A stretch of DNA of 64,000 bases from Hemibagrus wyckioides (GCF_019097595.1 NC_080713.1:13654199-13718198), one strand, 5' to 3'; shown: positions 22,184-35,400, counted from the stretch's first letter. A program made the numbers and translations. Notes: a model not told the origin generated them from the letters alone.

Positions 22184-23505
22184 AGTTCAATTCAATTCAA
22201 TTTATTTTGTATAGCGCCTTTTACAATGAACATTGTCTCAAAGCAGCTTTACAAAAGAAGAGAAACGGAGAAAGGGGAGGGAATAAAATGAAAATAAAAA
22301 ATAACTATATAACTAAAAATAAAAATAAATGATTAAACTATTTTATCCTTAATTTATTTTATCCCTAATGAGCAAGCCTGTGGCGATGGTGGCAAGGAAA
22401 AACTCCTGGGATGATATGAGGAAGAAACGTTGAGCGCAACCAGGCTCAGAAGGGAACCCATCCTCATTTGGGTGACACTGGACAGTAAATAATGTAACTG
22501 TAACTGATTAATGTCCTTTCTACAACAGCAATCAATGGCCCATGAGGAATTATTAGGTCAGTGTAGTTTCTGAGGTCATTATAGACACTAATTCCTTGCT
22601 GTCACAAGCTAACAGATGAAATGGCAGATCTGTGATGGTGTGAAAGTCCCCAAGTGGCTCTGTCCATGGCTCTCTCCTGGTCACAGGCTGTCCACACAGA
22701 TCCATCCACAGCATCAGTGAGCACCACCAAGCGATGAGACTTCGACCAGGGGTAGAGGCAGTGGTCATACTGGAAACTGGCAAACACTGGGAGCTCAGGA
22801 GTGGGGTGAATAGCTCGACAGAGGAAGACAGAGAGAGAAAGATAAAGATATTAAGTATGCTTCTGATTATGTGATGTTAAAGGACAATGCAGATTATGCG
22901 TAAAGTGTAGGCAGGGACTTTGGTGAGACTAGCTATGACAGCATAACTAAAATGGAGAGCCAGAAGGTGACAGACATGAAGTACTACCAAATAACCTGCA
23001 CCTTTTGATCGGAGTAGGCATGGAGGATCATAAAAGACTAAAAGATCGCTCAAGTACTGCGGCACGAGGCCATTTAGTGCTTTATAGGTCAGAATCAGGA
23101 TTTTATAATCAATGCGAAATTTGACTGTGAGCCAGTGACTAGTTTTTCTGCATCATGAAGTGACATTATATTTCTTATCTTGGCAATATTTCTGAGATGA
23201 AAGAAGGCTACCCTAGTGATATTATCTACATGAGCTTCAAACGAAAGACCAGAGTCAATAATCACATCACGATCTTTTACTGCTGGACAAGATGAAACAG
23301 AAAGACCATCCACCATTACTTTGTAATCAAAAAGCTTACTTCTAGCTGCATGTGGTCTTAGTACTAGCACCTCTGTCTTGTCAGAGTTAAGCAGAAGGAA
23401 GTTAGTGACCATCCAATATCTAATGTCCTTTACACATTCTTCTATCTTAATAAGCTGGTGTCTCTCATCTGGCTGAAAGATATAGCTGTGTGTCGCCGGC
23501 ATAAC
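22184..23505 (-). mobile_element. L2/Rex-type LINE inserted in the DIRS element
   Basis: The 3' end at 22184 has the TTCAATTCAATTCAATT tail and the TTTTGTATAGCGCC motif. The other end (23095-23502) encodes the part of ORF2 after the YADD motif: [54 protein letters not shown]. It is 5'-truncated, ending near the YADDTQLY position. Confidence 0.8.
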
Positions 23506-24689
23506 AGTGCCTGCTAAGTCCGTGGCTTAATAGAGTTCTGACTCTGCCTCAGGGTTAGGCCCCTAGCCACAGTTGAGCTCTTTATTCACATCAGTCTAGT
23601 ATACCTGTAAAATCTCCATGGTGTGCAGTGCCACACCAGCTTGTCAACTTGGCCCTGTAAGGCTTAGACAGGAATGCAGGCTTCCTCGATGTGGTCAACA
23701 AAGGGCAGAAATAGCTCACAAGCATCACTTCAACACTAGGCATCACTGCATACTCATGTTCATCTAAATCAATGATGTCCAAATGGGCAGAATAAGGTTT
23801 ATCCCACAATCTTGATACCTCAGTATGGAGGTCTGGGAAAAATGGGAAATACCTGCATGGATGATGGACATGGCCTGACGTTAAGTAGCGGTCATCAAAG
23901 TCAATTAAAGCTCAGTTTTGCGACAGTGCATAACCAGAGCTCTTCAAATGCCACAGATTGTGGTGGCAATTTGGCAGTTGTTTGCTGATCATCTTCCAAA
24001 TCAAGCTCCTTAGAGCCCAATGCAGACAACAAGTATATCCAAATCAGGGGAGACAACAAGAAAAAAAGGTATCATCCATCTCCTGTTTTGCCAGCTTGAC
24101 CTGTGAACCCCATGATTGGATTCGATGCACTACCTCAGCAGATATGGGCCATGAGCCACGAGGCACAGACACTTGGCCAGATCTTTTTGTTCCCTAATCT
24201 AGACAGTCAATTGACACAAACATACACAACACTCTTCCAGAAGTCAAAGAAGCTGGAGTAATGTGACATAGATGTCCTTATATAGGCACATTGCTCCATC
24301 ACATGACCTACCCAAGGCAAAAAATCTGTGATTTCACAGAAAGCTTCAGAGACACTTCCTCAACGCATTCACCAGGCGTCAGCTACAACACAGTGTTGAG
24401 TTCCCTCAAAAGGGAAACCTCTGTGCTTCTGGCCAGAAGACTTTGGATATGCTTCTAATGGTTTGTCATTCTTCATACTGCTAAAGTCATGATGATTTAG
24501 CCCAGAAAGGTTCTTTTATTTAAGTAAAGGATGCTCCTCCACCACCTGTTCTGAGCTTACATCATGTTCTTTATTAAATTTAACTTGATGCCTAGACCTC
24601 ACAACAGAAGAAAAATGAAAGTAATAGGCTTGCTTTGAGGTAGAAACTTAGGTTTAAGTCAAGTCACCAACTTTTTGCAGAGTCAATAG

Positions 24690-25340
24690 CTACAGACCTC
24701 CAAACTCCATGTGGCCTTTACATTAGCTCAATAATAGTGAGTTGAGAGCTTGTGTTCTCTGGAGTGATAAATAATGCTTCTCTGTCTGGCAGTCCAGAAG
24801 GAGAATGGGTCTGCATTGTGCCAAGTGTAAAGTTTGGTGGAAGGGTATTATGGTGTGGGGTTGTTTTTCAGGGGTTGGGCTTGCCCCCTTAGTTCCAGTG
24901 AAAGGAACTCTTAATGCTTCCGCATACCAAGACATTTTGGACAATTTCATGCTCCCAACTTTGTGGGAACAGTTTGGGGATGGCCCCTTCCTGTTCCAAC
25001 ATGACTGCACTCCAGTGCACAAAGCAAGATACATAAAGACATGGATAAGCAAGTTTGGTGTGGAGGAACTTGACTGGCCTGCACAGGATACAACACCTTT
25101 GGGATGAATTAGAGTGAGACTGTGAGTTCAACATCAGTGCCTGACCTCACAAATATGTTTCTAGGGGAATGGTCAAAAATTTCACGCACACTCCTAAACC
25201 TTGTGGAAAGCCTTCCCAGAAGACTTGTAGATGTTATAGCTGCAAAGGGCAGGCCAACTCCATATTAAATCCTATGGATAAAGAATGGGATGCCATTAAA
25301 TTTCATGTGCATGTAAGGGCAGACTTCCCAAAACCTTTGC
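24690..25340 (+). mobile_element. Tc1-like transposase C-terminal half, decayed
   Basis: The + strand open part (24805-25107) reads [55 protein letters not shown] and VEELDWPAQ. The rest (LLNLVESLPRR-like, KGRPTPY-like) follows in other frames. It is a DD34E Tc1 family, the same as at 18785-19094. Frameshift after WPAQ; inactive. Confidence 0.7.
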
Positions 25341-25384
25341 CAAAACTTAAACCATTTACAGCTGATGCAGTAAATAAAGAAATG

Positions 25385-26585
<1,201 letters not shown>

Positions 26586-27979
26586 ATATACTATGAACTG
26601 CAGTGAACAAGGTATCACATGCAATTTTTTTGTTTTATTATGGGCAAACAAAGAATTTCATATTTATTATTTAAATAAAGACAAAATTAACATGAATTAT
26701 TATATATAATTACATCATTAACAAGAAATGAAATATACCTCAGATTTCCTATTCATCATTCATACACAACATATCCACAACTTGGCATTTTAAATCTGTC
26801 TTGAGAGAGTGACCCTCCCTCTCTGCTTTAAATCTAACCCTCAAGGACATCTTTTTGCTTTCTCTCACAGTCTAAATCAAATCTAAAACTCATAAATGTT
26901 GTAGCTACATATAATGGATGATTAACAACAGATACAGAATACAGAATATTCACCACAATGTAGAGATCAGCCAGCCACTGTCCCTGAAAAAAAACATGAT
27001 GCAAATCAGTCTCTCAAATAGACTCATAGGTAAAACTGAACAGGCTAGGCTAGGCAAAACATATGAATGAATAAAACAGACAGAAGGGAAGAAAACACTG
27101 AAGGAAAACACATGGGTAAGGTTATATGCTATGCACAAACTGAGCATTACTTCACAAGGATACTTTGAATGGGTGTCTGCTTTAAAGTGTATGATTTGTT
27201 GGGTCCACCTTTTGAGAAAAAGTCTGGTTTGTGCTGTCTGCCACTGATATCAGGGATAAATAATGGCAAAAGAACCACGCAGAGTAAGGGTTTGAGTAGC
27301 AATGCTTATTGAAACAGACAAAGAATTTATACAAAGTTTATACAAAGAGACAGACAGAGTACTTATACAAAACAAAGATGTGTTCTTTGTCATTATGCAC
27401 TGTATGTGCAATAAAAAGCATTATCCATGGGTAACAAAAGAAGTTCAACAATTGGCATCAAAGGCGTCAACCCTGAGGTGGCAGAGTTCACAACAGGTGG
27501 GCTAATGGCAAATGGCATTGTCCTTGAGTAACAAAAGGCATTAACAGTGGACATCAAAGGTGTCAGAAGAGGTGGTGGCAGATATCTCTACAGGTGGGCT
27601 GATGACGAAGTGTCTGTGCTCGACACAATCTTTATCCAATCGACACAAAGAATTCCTTCATTTTAAATAAAGGATATCATGGTCATAAGATAAGGTCATA
27701 TACAAAAGACATCACAAAATCAGCACAGAACATGCCAAGATATATTCAAAATATAACAGTGTATATGTGTGATCAGATGTCCGGTGATTGAGAGCGGGTT
27801 AGCAGCATGGGGTTCTGGGGTATGTAATCTAATGCAGTCATGTTCACAGGCCATGTTTTTGGAATTCATGGATTGCATTGGCCTGACAACTGTCATATAA
27901 CATGTTTTAGCTGTTGCAGTACCATCCTAACAGCATTGTGTTTTAGCTGTTGCAGCACCATTCTAACAGCATTGTGGAT
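26586..27979. other. reln intron, partly repeated, unassigned
   Basis: 26670-26860 repeats the sequence that flanks the intact Tc1 element (see 17085-17271). The remainder is AT-rich, with no gene or boundary that I can support. Confidence 0.35.
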
Positions 27980-28131
27980 GACCCCACACACCCCTCACAC
28001 ACACACTTCACCGTCCTGCCATCTAGAAAGAGGTACCAGAGCATTCGGGCCCTCACAACCAGACTGTGTAACAGTTTGTTTCTTCAAGCCATCAGGCTCC
28101 TCAACACCCAGGACTGAATTGTTCAACACTG

Positions 28132-28168
<37 letters not shown>

Positions 28169-28745
28169 GGACTGAACTGTATACAACTCTCTGTCTCTCT
28201 CACACATATATACACACACAAACACACTCTCTCTCTCACCTGTGTGGACACACACACACAATTTATATTGTTCATTACTTATTGCATTACCTCAACCTGT
28301 CATCTGCTGCTATAGTTATAGTTATGTTTATTTCTATTTGCAATACTTCAACCGCTGCTGTTGTATTTTTGCACAATGTTTTTTATACATCATTTCATTT
28401 TATCTTATTTTATTTCACATTCCATTACACATGTTCTTTTCTTTCTTTTTGGCACTAAGTGTCCTGTGTTTTTTGTGTTGTCTTTCTTGTATTTATTTAT
28501 TTTTTTTTTCTTTGCACTGTCTTGTCTATGCTCTGTTTGCACCTAGCTGCACACTGTGCACTTTACGTGGCTAAGACAAACTTCTGTCCTAGCTGTGTGT
28601 TGTTGTTTTTTGTGTTTGAACTCTGTTGTTGTATGCTTATGTAGCACCAGGTCATGGAGAAACACTGTTTCATTTCACTGCGTCAGCTATATGTGGTTGA
28701 AATGACAATAAAGCTTCTTGAATCTTGAATTTTGGAATCTTGAAT
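27980..28745 (+). mobile_element. CR1/L2-type LINE 3' end
   Basis: The + strand begins with the ORF2 C-terminus (SPSCHLERGTRAFGPSQPDC then VTVCFFKPSG). It continues through CA microsatellites (28138-28166) and ends with ACAATAAAGCTTCTTGAATC and a short TTGAATC tandem tail. This LINE-type 3' terminus matches the inverted copy at 63330. Confidence 0.75.
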
Positions 28746-29306
28746 CCGCAGCTACCCTTCCAGGCCACCGGATGGACCTGTTGCCAGAATGATTGGACTT
28801 TCTGGGTCATGGAGTCCACTTTTGGTCACGGCGTTCACTTCTATTTCACTTCCAGATCTGCAGACATTTATACCACATTCATGTTGTGATTTGGCACAAA
28901 TTATCGTTAGTTTCATCTGCATACCAAGCCGTTTGTTTTGCCTGTATTGTTTGCTGTTGTGTGTGAACATTGTTCTGTTTATTGGATTTACCACTATTTT
29001 TCTTTTGCCCTTGTTGGATTTATTCGCTTTGCTGACTGTGTTTCTCAGTTTCTTGACTTTGTGCCTGTTTTTTTGACCTGCCATTGTCTTGCTATTTTTG
29101 GATTTGTTCATTTGGATTATTAAACTGTTAAACCATACTGCAAATATATCCAGACAATCCTCTGTTAGATTAGCGTAGTAATATTAATTGATTTTAAATT
29201 ACTTTGTACAGTTGAACCCTTTTCAGTGGCCTTCATCACAAAAAATGTTTTACAGAAATTCTTTGCCAAGAAATATCTAAGTGTTCTTTTGTATGGCACA
29301 CCACAG
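28746..29306. other. reln intron before exon, LTR-like tail
   Basis: A T-rich stretch (TTATTGGATTTACC...GGATTATTAAACTG) resembles the 3' part of a Gypsy LTR, like 48740-48900. No gene is seen. The acceptor of the next exon ends at 29306. Confidence 0.35.
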
Positions 29307-29484
29307 AGCTGTTCGGTTCCGGTTCTACCAACAACATTCAGACACACAGTGGGCAGTAGGTAACATTTACATTGGACCTGCATGTGAGAACCACTGCGGA
29401 GGTCATGGTGACTGTCTAGATCGACATTGCCTCTGTGATCCAGGATTTTCTGGACAGAACTGCTATACTACCTCAGTTTTGAAG
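29307..29484 (+). CDS. reln: reln exon: end of repeat 7 A, EGF-like 7
   Basis: The acceptor is CACCACAG ending at 29306 and the donor is GTAAAG at 29485. It encodes [26 protein letters not shown] and EGF-like 7 ([11 protein letters not shown]...[12 protein letters not shown]), ending TSVLK. The WA(L/I)DN motif found at the other sub-repeat ends reads WAVGN here: Asp is replaced by Gly. Confidence 0.94.
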
Positions 29485-29579
29485 GTAAAGCCTGTTTATT
29501 ATATAGTGCATACTATTTCTATATCCAAGCAAACACTTATGTAACGGTTTATATTTACACTTGTTTGTACTTTATGTAG

Positions 29580-29755
29580 GGAACCCTAAAGGAGCGTTTT
29601 GAATGGGAGGGGTCCCATGGTTTACAATGGCAAATTTTGGAGGGAGGTCACCCATGCACAGACTGCAGAGCATTGGTTGAGGGAAAAGCCCTGTATTTTA
29701 GTGGTGCTAATACTAGGCAGGCTGTTACCATTGACCTTGATCTACGTGGAGCCAA
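29580..29755 (+). CDS. reln: reln exon: repeat 7 B sub-repeat
   Basis: The acceptor is CTTTATGTAG ending at 29579 and the donor is GTCAGT at 29756. It encodes GTLKERFEWEGSHGLQW, ILEGGHPCTDC, ALYFSGANTRQAV and DLDLRGA. It ends in phase 2 inside the Lys codon that opens KFVEYW. Confidence 0.94.
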
Positions 29756-29863
29756 GTCAGTACTGACAAGTTTTGTTTTAGAACCGAATTTATAGAACAA
29801 TAACCTGCTGATTCTTGATTCTTTTCCTAATCTTGTATCCTATTTTTTAATGGGGTGTGTTAG

Positions 29864-29970
29864 GTTTGTGGAGTACTGGATCATAATTGGGAGTGAAGAA
29901 AATATGACTATATGCCATTATCCTTCTTGTAGAAAAGAGGTTGTACTATTGGATTATTCCTCTGATGGAG
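29864..29970 (+). CDS. reln: reln exon: repeat 7 B sub-repeat
   Basis: The acceptor is GGTGTGTTAG ending at 29863 and the donor is GTTTGT at 29971. It encodes [35 protein letters not shown]. The NMT at the start of the loop is an N-glycosylation sequon also found in mammals. The donor is not a strong consensus. Confidence 0.93.
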
Positions 29971-30061
29971 GTTTGTTTTAGACACTTTTTATTCTTAGCC
30001 TAACTACAGAGCTGTTCATTTTCAAAATGAAAAAGAATGAATTTTCCTACGGTCTGTCTCA

Positions 30062-30180
<119 letters not shown>

Positions 30181-30210
30181 GCATAAACACACACTCACAC
30201 ACTCACAAAG

Positions 30211-30453
30211 GTATATCATGGACGCTTCTTCATGAGATGGATTATTTGAAGTATTTGTCAGTAAGGAGAGATTATATTATGTTGCCGGAGGGAGCTTTGA
30301 CCAATGCTACACGCCTGCGTTGGTGGCAGCCATTCACCATGTTTTCAGGTTTGGTAACTCCCAATCCAGACCGTGCTCAGTGGGCTCTAGATAACATTCT
30401 GATTGGAGGCTCTGAAATCAACCCCAGCATGCTCCTGGATACCTTTGATGAAG
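30211..30453 (+). CDS. reln: reln exon: end of repeat 7 B
   Basis: The acceptor CTCACAAAG ends at 30210 and the donor is GTATTA at 30454. It encodes [50 protein letters not shown] and ends DTFDE. There is no pyrimidine tract right before the acceptor; the nearest is the CT microsatellite about 100 bases upstream. Confidence 0.94.
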
Positions 30454-30780
30454 GTATTAAGCATTTTTAATGCTGCATTGTTTGCTGGGTGTAGTGTATT
30501 TTTTGTTGTTATTGGTTCTATAATGTTTTCTCTTTATAAACATAAAATTTGTATACAAGATAAGTTGATCAGCCATACTGTTAGCCATGAACATGTGTAG
30601 ATGTAAAAGTAGAGTTTGCAAGAACATCAAAAAAAAAAGGAGAAATTTGTTTTATGAGCAATATCTTAGGAAATAAGTAAACAAAAATAAAATGCAATAA
30701 ATGTCATAAAAAAAACAAATATACCTAATAACCATTTTTATTAAATAATCTTTCCCACTTTTTCTAAAACAAACTTTCAG

Positions 30781-30956
30781 AGGGTATATCTCATGAAGAA
30801 AGCTGGAGTTTCTATCCAAATGGTGTGCGCACAGCTGGGTTTTGTGGCAATCCTTCTTTCCACCTCTACTGGCCCAACAAAAACCAGGACGGAACTTATA
30901 ACGTCTTGTCAACACGAGAACTAATTGTCCAACCAGGATACATTTTGCAGTTCAAG
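30781..30956 (+). CDS. reln: reln exon: start of repeat 8 A
   Basis: The acceptor is AACTTTCAG ending at 30780 and the donor is GTCAGC at 30957. It encodes [37 protein letters not shown] and ends QPGYILQFK. The 6.8-kb intron that follows starts straight into an AT/GT microsatellite. Confidence 0.95.
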
Positions 30957-30960
30957 GTCA

Positions 30961-31011
<51 letters not shown>

Positions 31012-31012
31012 A
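30961..31012. repeat. (AT)n(GT)n microsatellite at a splice donor
   Basis: AT units begin 4 bases after the GT of the donor at 30957 and pass into GT units. Tract-length change could affect donor recognition. Confidence 0.9.
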
Positions 31013-31107
31013 CTGTGCATGCAATAACCCCCCCCCAAACATCACACAGCTGAAAGGAATCTGCATTGAGGAGTGGGGGAAACTTTCTTCCAGTCGATGA
31101 ACCTGGT

Positions 31108-33760
31108 ACATTCAATTCAATTCACTTCGATTTATTTGTATACCGCCTTTTACAATGGACATTGTCTCAAAGCAGCTTTACAAAAGAAGATAAACAGAGA
31201 AAGGAGAGGGAGAAAAAATAATAAATAAATAGAAATAAAAAATAAATTATTAAATTATTAAATATTTTATCCTTATTTTATTTTATCCCTAATGAGCAGG
31301 CCTGTGGTGACAGTGGCAAGGAAAAACTCCCTGAGATGATATAAGGAAGAAACCTTGAGAGGAACCAGGCTCAGAAGGGAACCCATCCTCATTTGGGTGA
31401 CACTAAACACTAAATAATGTAACTGTAACTGATTAATGTCCTTTCTATAACAGCAATCAATGGCCCATGAGGAACTATTAGGTAAGTGTAGTTTCTGAGG
31501 TCATTATGGACACTAATTCTTTGCTGTCACAAGCTGACAGATGTAATGGCAGATCCGTGATGGTGTGAAAGTCCCCAAGTGGCTCTGTCCACGGCTGTCT
31601 CCTGGGTCACAGGCTGTCCACACAGATCCATCCACAGCATCAGTGAGCACCACCAAGAGACGAGACTCCGACCAGGGGTATAGGAAGTGGTTATACTGGA
31701 AACACTGCGGCAAACACTGGGAGCTTAGCAGTGGGGTGTATATCTCGACAGAGAAAGACAGAGCGAGAAAGATAAAGATATTAAGTATGCTTCTGATCAT
31801 GTGATGTTTAAAGACAATGTAGATTATGTGCAGAGTGCAGGCAGGGACTCCGGAAAGACTAGCTATGACCGCATAACTAAAAGGGAGAGCCAGAAGGTGA
31901 CAGACATGAAGACTTCCCGGGACATAAAGCATCCAACGACTTCACAGTCAGCAAACCTGAGCGACTTGTGAGGGTGGTAAGATGACAGCATCCAAACATC
32001 CCAGTACACCAAACATTCTATGCCCATGAATCTTCCAGATCTGCTCCTTTACCTAAGAAAACTATACATTAAAAGCTTGACTAAACAAATGTATCTTCAG
32101 CCTAGACTTACACATTGAGACTGTGTCTGAATCCCAAACACTAATTGGAAGGCTGTTCCATAACTTTGGGGCTTTGAAAGAAAAAGCTCTGCCCTCTGCT
32201 GTAGCGTTTGCTACTTGAGGTACTACCAAATAACCTGCACCCTTTGATTGGAGTAGGTGTGGTGGACCATAACTAACCAAAAGATCGCTCAGGTACTGCA
32301 GCGCGAGACCATTTAGTGCTTTATAGGTCAGCAACAGGATTTTATAATCAGTGTGAAATTTGACTGGGAGCCAGTGTAGTGTGGCTAAGATAGGATATCT
32401 TCTGGTTCTAGTTAGGACTCTAGCTGCTGCGTTCTGGACTAACTGGAGCTTGTTTATGCTCCTACAGGAACATCCAGACAGTAAGTCATTACAATAATCC
32501 AACCTAGAGGTAACAAAAGCATTAACTAGTTTTTCTGCATCAGGAAGTGACATATTTCTTATCTTAATATTTAGATTATAATTTATATTAATTATATTAA
32601 TATGAATATTTATCTTTAATATTTCTGAGATGAAAGAAAGCTACCCTAGTGATATTATCTATGTGAGCTTCAAACGAAAGACCAGACTCAATAATCACAC
32701 CAAGATCTTACTGCTGGACAAGATGAAACAGAAAGACCATCCATAGTTACTCTGTAATCAGAAAGCTTACTTCTAGCTGCATGTGGTCCTATTACAAACA
32801 CCTCTATCTTTTCAGAATTAAGCAGGAGGAAGTTAGGAAGCATCCACTGTCTAATATCCTTCACACATTCTTCAATCTTAATAAGATGGTGTGTCTCATC
32901 TGACTTAGCTGAAGCATATAGCTGTGTGTCATCAGCATAACAGTGGAAGCTAATACTATGTTTACGAATAATTGCACCAAAGAGTAGCATATATAAGGAG
33001 AAAAGAAGTGGGCCTAAGACAGAACACTGTGGAACCAAACATAACCTTTGTATACATAGAGAAGTCACCATCTAGATTTACAAACTGATAATGATCAGTC
33101 AAATAAGACCTGAGCCAGGAGAGGGCTGTTCCTTTAACACCAACATGTTCTAGACTATCAAGTAGAATAGTATAGACAATGGTGTCAAAAGCTGCACTAA
33201 GATCGAGTAACACCAGTAAGCAGACACAACCCTGATCAGAAGCCAGTAACAGGTCATTTACCACTTCAACCAGTGCTGTCTCTGTGCTATGATGAGGTCT
33301 AAATCCTGACTGATACATTTCATGAATGTTATTCCTATGTAAGTATAAACATAACTGCTGTGCTACAGCCTTTTCTAGAATCTTGGAGATGAAGGGCTGG
33401 TTTGATATTGGCCTATAGTTGGACAGCTGATGGGTCGATGTCTGTTTTTTTTAATCAGGGGTTTGATAATTGCTAGCTTAAAAGATTTAGGTATATAGCC
33501 AGTGCTAAGGGAAGAATTTATCATTTTTAGAAGGGGTTTAGAAGTAGCTACTGGTAATATCTGTTTAAGGAAAGACGTTGGGTAAGGGATCTAGTATGCG
33601 GGTTGAACGTTTTGAAGATAAAAATGAGTGAAATTAGATCAGGCTCTTGAAGGGGAGTAAAGCATTCTAAGCTCTGATCAGAAATAGTTATATTATCTAA
33701 AGGGTTATCTATCAAATAATTCTTTAATTAGAGAATTAAAGTTTTAACTCTAGTTTTAAC
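31108..33760 (-). mobile_element. L2/Rex-type LINE, long 3' half
   Basis: This is the longest of the - strand LINE copies. The 3' UTR (31108-32060) has the TTCAATTCAATTCAC tail and TTTGTATACCGCC. ORF2 pieces are: C-terminal domain at 32062-32553 (SLPDAEKLVNAFVTSRLDYC, NKLQLVQNAAARVLTRTRRY, FKAPKLWNSLP), palm with [11 protein letters not shown] at 32688-33071, and fingers at 32962-33318 (QSGFRPHHSTETALVEV, LDLSAAFDTI). Frame changes separate them. The 5' end is truncated at about 33760, where a Tigger-like element begins. Confidence 0.85.
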
Positions 33761-33766
33761 TTAATA

Positions 33767-34507
33767 CAGTAATCCCCCTCTACTGTATATGACTGTATAT
33801 CGCGGTATGTCGCAGATTTTTATTTGGAACATGACTAATTTTTTTTCAGATTTTTTCAGTATATCGTGGTATCTGCACACCTTATAGTGAATTGTTTTTA
33901 TGTTGAAATATGGTAATTTATTAGTAAAAAATATAATTATTAATTACAAAATATAAACATTAAAATGTTAATAATATATCAAATACTGTACAACATAGCG
34001 TTGTTTAGGAAAGCGTGGTGTGGGGATGCTGAAAATCAAAATACAGTACTGCTGGAGGAATGAATCTGGCCATCGGAATGCCCCATTCATTTAATCACAG
34101 TTGTGATTGGCTGTTGGCTATGCGTGCAGTTGGCGAAAGGGAAGCAGAATTCTCCAGCATCCCAGTTTTTTGCGTCACTGACCTGAGTGTTTTGTTTTGT
34201 TCTGTGTACAATGTATTTTTACAGTACGCTTTTCCTGCAAGCCCTATTATGTCGCCCAAACACTCTGCACCTTCTAAGGCTTCTGGCAAGGAACATAAAT
34301 ACATACAGTACTCACTATAAATGTGAATTCATCTCGCTATATGCTTGCAAATGTTTTCTATGTGTACTTAAAGAGTGTGGGAGGGTAATTTACGGCTTAC
34401 ACAATAAAAAAAAAAACATTTGGCGGTGGTGTCTGTGTATCGCAGATTTTCATTTATTGCGGGTGGTTTTGGAGCGTATCCCCTGCGATAAATGGGGGAT
34501 TAGTCTG
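33767..34507 (+). mobile_element. pogo/Tigger-like non-autonomous element
   Basis: The left end CAGTAATCCCCCTCTACTGT, followed by TATATCGCGGTATGTCGCAG, is mirrored on the right by GGGGGATTAGTCTG and TATCGCAGATTTTC (reverse orientation). TA precedes the left end. These ends are typical of the pogo/Tigger group. Around 34250 the + strand reads MSPKHSAPSKASGKE, resembling a Tigger transposase N-terminus, so it may be an internally deleted autonomous copy. Confidence 0.65.
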
Positions 34508-34527
34508 AATTTTTTGCCTGATATTAT

Positions 34528-35400
34528 TAATTTTTTCCATTGAAAAATGTTCTGTTTTAAGCCCAGGAATATTGCTAAAATAAGTAATATAATGTCACTA
34601 CATGATGCAGAAATACTAGTTCATGCATTTGTTACCTTATAGTTCGATTATTGTAATCGTTACTGTCTAGATGTTCCAGCCGGTTCATAAGCAAGCTCCA
34701 GAGTTAGTCCAGAATACAGCAGCTAGAGTTCTAACTAGAACTGGCACTGGCCCGCAGACAAAGACCTTTTCACGGTTTAGACAGCTGTATTTATTTACAG
34801 ATATTTTATATTTTATACAGATGTGTACTCAAAGCTTTTTGCTCAGAGAGATCAACTGGCAAGGAAGGCACATCGACAGCATGTTTATATAGCACCAAAG
34901 GGAGGTGAATCTGGAAGTGTTCCATTTGCGATGACCGGTTCTGTCCGCGATGGTTTCATGCAGCAGTACCTAAGTAATCTTTTTCTTTTTTTTTTTATAA
35001 TCCGCCACTCTTACTTTGATGAAAAGGTGCAGGCTATCCGGTAGCACCTCAAGTTGTAAAATTTTTGTGTGGGGAGGTGTGGTGGTGGTGGTGGTGTTGG
35101 GGGTGGGGGGTTGGCGGTCAGGTGTCGTAGAGCTTTTTCTTACAAAGCCCCCCATTACGGAATAGTCTTCCGGTTATTGTTCAGGACATAGTCTCAGTGC
35201 ACATACACACACACACACGGCTCTGTGTGCTCAGCTTTTTCTCTAGGCTCTCACTGGAGTCTTGTCACTTGGTGGTGCTCACTGCTGCTGGGGTTGGCTC
35301 ATATGGACAGCCTGGAGACCCATGGGACTGCAATGGATAGAAGCACTTAGAGACTAAGTGTCAGCATTGAACTGTGTGCCTACATAGGACTGGTAATCCT
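34528..35400 (+). mobile_element. L2/Rex-type LINE ORF2 end, with a foreign insert
   Basis: The + strand resumes LINE sequence with PRNIAKISNIMSLHDAEILV and a QNTAARVLTRT-like end (34528-34745). After a non-LINE gap it continues with AGYPVAPQVVK- and RAFSYKAP-like sequence (35025-35200) and 3' UTR to about 35400. The UTR continues at 36420-36705, so the piggyBac fragment between them was probably inserted into this LINE. Confidence 0.6.
34821..34973 (+). other. exon-like open stretch of unknown origin
   Basis: A TTTTATACAG acceptor-like site ends at 34820. The open frame that follows reads VYSKLFAQRDQLARKAHRQH then VYIAPKGGESGSVPFAMTGS and RDGFMQQYL. A weak donor-like GTAATC is at 34974. The sequence is richer in CG than its surroundings and looks protein-like. 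I do not recognise it as LINE, Gypsy, Tc1 or reelin. It lies inside a LINE copy. It could be a captured host exon or part of an unknown element. Confidence 0.3.

Larger units (their letters stand above)
20403..24450 (-). mobile_element. DIRS-type retrotransposon, disrupted by a LINE
   Basis: DIRS elements use a tyrosine recombinase instead of an integrase. On the - strand the order is gag-like at 23590-24200 (HEYAVMPSVEVMLVSYFCP), reverse transcriptase at 21084-21407 and the recombinase C-terminus at about 20540-20680 (LGFPLQDICSFLGWSSLHTF then IRLY). Stops interrupt all parts. A LINE (22184-23505) sits between gag and reverse transcriptase. Near 24390-24410 a TTCCCTCAAAAGGGAA palindrome probably belongs to the 5' terminal repeat. 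Confidence 0.75.

Noticed and set aside
28242..28574. 110-codon hydrophobic open frame
   Set aside because: It is a translation of the T-rich 3' UTR of a LINE, and an equivalent frame appears in the copy at 63443-63802.
32688..33318. Reverse transcriptase frames as a host gene or retron
   Set aside because: The motifs and the 3' tail are those of a fish LINE found in several copies in this window.
35085..35110. GGTGGT-rich run as a G-quadruplex control site
   Set aside because: It lies within a decayed LINE between repeats and nothing links it to reln control.
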